Positions 5,775-5,926 of a stretch of DNA of 5,926 nt are shown piece by piece. Location: assembly GCA_023451265.1 (NCBI GenBank), contig JAEYAG010000179.1:1-5926 (forward strand), written 5' to 3'. This stretch comes from Actinomycetes bacterium (GTDB lineage Bacteria > Actinomycetota > Actinomycetes > Actinomycetales > Microbacteriaceae). Position 1 is the first letter of the stretch. Each line of letters begins with the position of its first letter. A model generated the notes under the pieces. It was not told where the DNA came from, made no database searches, and worked only from the letters and a program-made list of their open reading frames with translations. The position numbers and the translations under genes are program-made.

Positions 5775-5926
5775 TCAGGGGGCCAGGGCGTACCAGATGA
5801 GCAGCAGCGTCACCGCGAAGCCGGTGAACTGGTTGAGCCAGAGGAAGCGATCCCAGCCGCGGGTGGCGGTCGCGGCATCCGCGTCGGCGACGTTGCGATA
5901 CGGCCACACGGTCGCGAGGTAGGGCA
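5775..5926 (-). CDS. Unrecognised membrane protein, C-terminal fragment (5' end outside window)
   Basis: Reading the minus strand from the right edge gives 49 residues and a TGA complementary to 5775-5777. The visible part starts PYLATVWPYRNV, continues through an Ala/Asp/Thr-rich stretch and GWDRFLWLNQFTG, and ends with a hydrophobic segment FAVTLLLIWYALAP that looks like a last membrane helix close to the C-terminus. G/C-rich third codon positions throughout this frame support it; the overlapping alternative minus frame (stop-free over 5683-5907) is Arg-rich and looks like a shadow. I do not recognise the family. It converges on the UPF0182 gene, 153 bp away, with the hairpins and repeats between. 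Confidence 0.65.
   Translation of the reverse strand, partial: PYLATVWPYRNVADADAATATRGWDRFLWLNQFTGFAVTLLLIWYALAP

Noticed and set aside
5683..5907. A 74-codon minus-strand frame at the right edge
   Set aside because: Arg/Pro-rich and running through the repeats. The other minus frame, ending at 5775, has a sensible membrane-protein composition with G/C third positions.

Overview
The window is chromosomal DNA from a high-GC actinobacterium. Strong G/C preference at third codon positions, GTG starts, a TAGGAT-type -10 placed one helical step before a GTG, and the protein families present all point to Actinomycetota. The word GGATGCC/GGCATCC is frequent and the YlbL-type protein starts MALFD; from memory both fit Microbacteriaceae (Microbacterium or a close relative), but no search was run. 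No tRNA, rRNA, CRISPR array, insertion sequence or prophage gene is visible.

Layout: (1) 1-1419, minus strand: a DUF2342 'zincin-like' putative metallopeptidase, open at the left edge but nearly full length (473 codons seen). (2) 1420-1554: a divergent intergenic region with two overlapping -10-like hexamers and, directly before the next ribosome binding site, a perfect 8-bp inverted repeat. (3) 1555-2673, plus strand: a single-pass membrane protein with a PDZ domain and a Lon-type Ser/Lys protease domain (YlbL/DdcP type). (4) 2674-2714: a 41-bp gap holding a TAGGAT -10 at the distance expected for a leaderless transcript. (5) 2715-5621, plus strand: a 968-residue UPF0182 membrane protein with seven predicted membrane segments and a very large extracytoplasmic part. 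(6) 5622-5774: a convergent intergenic region with a strong 11-bp hairpin (likely terminator) and two sets of short direct repeats, both with 19-bp period. (7) 5775-5926, minus strand: the C-terminal 49 residues of an unrecognised membrane protein.

The three main genes form a neighbourhood that, as I recall, is conserved in actinobacteria (in M. tuberculosis, the Rv3193c/Rv3194c/Rv3195 region). A membrane-anchored Lon-like protease sits beside a giant membrane protein of unknown function and opposite a putative metallopeptidase. This suggests, but does not prove, a joint role in envelope protein quality control or processing. I see no new mobile, defence or biosynthetic system. The most interesting points are the conserved but uncharacterised trio, the atypical metal-site motif of the DUF2342 protein, the leaderless signature of the UPF0182 gene, the hairpin beside the YlbL-type ribosome binding site, and the repeats in the convergent gap.
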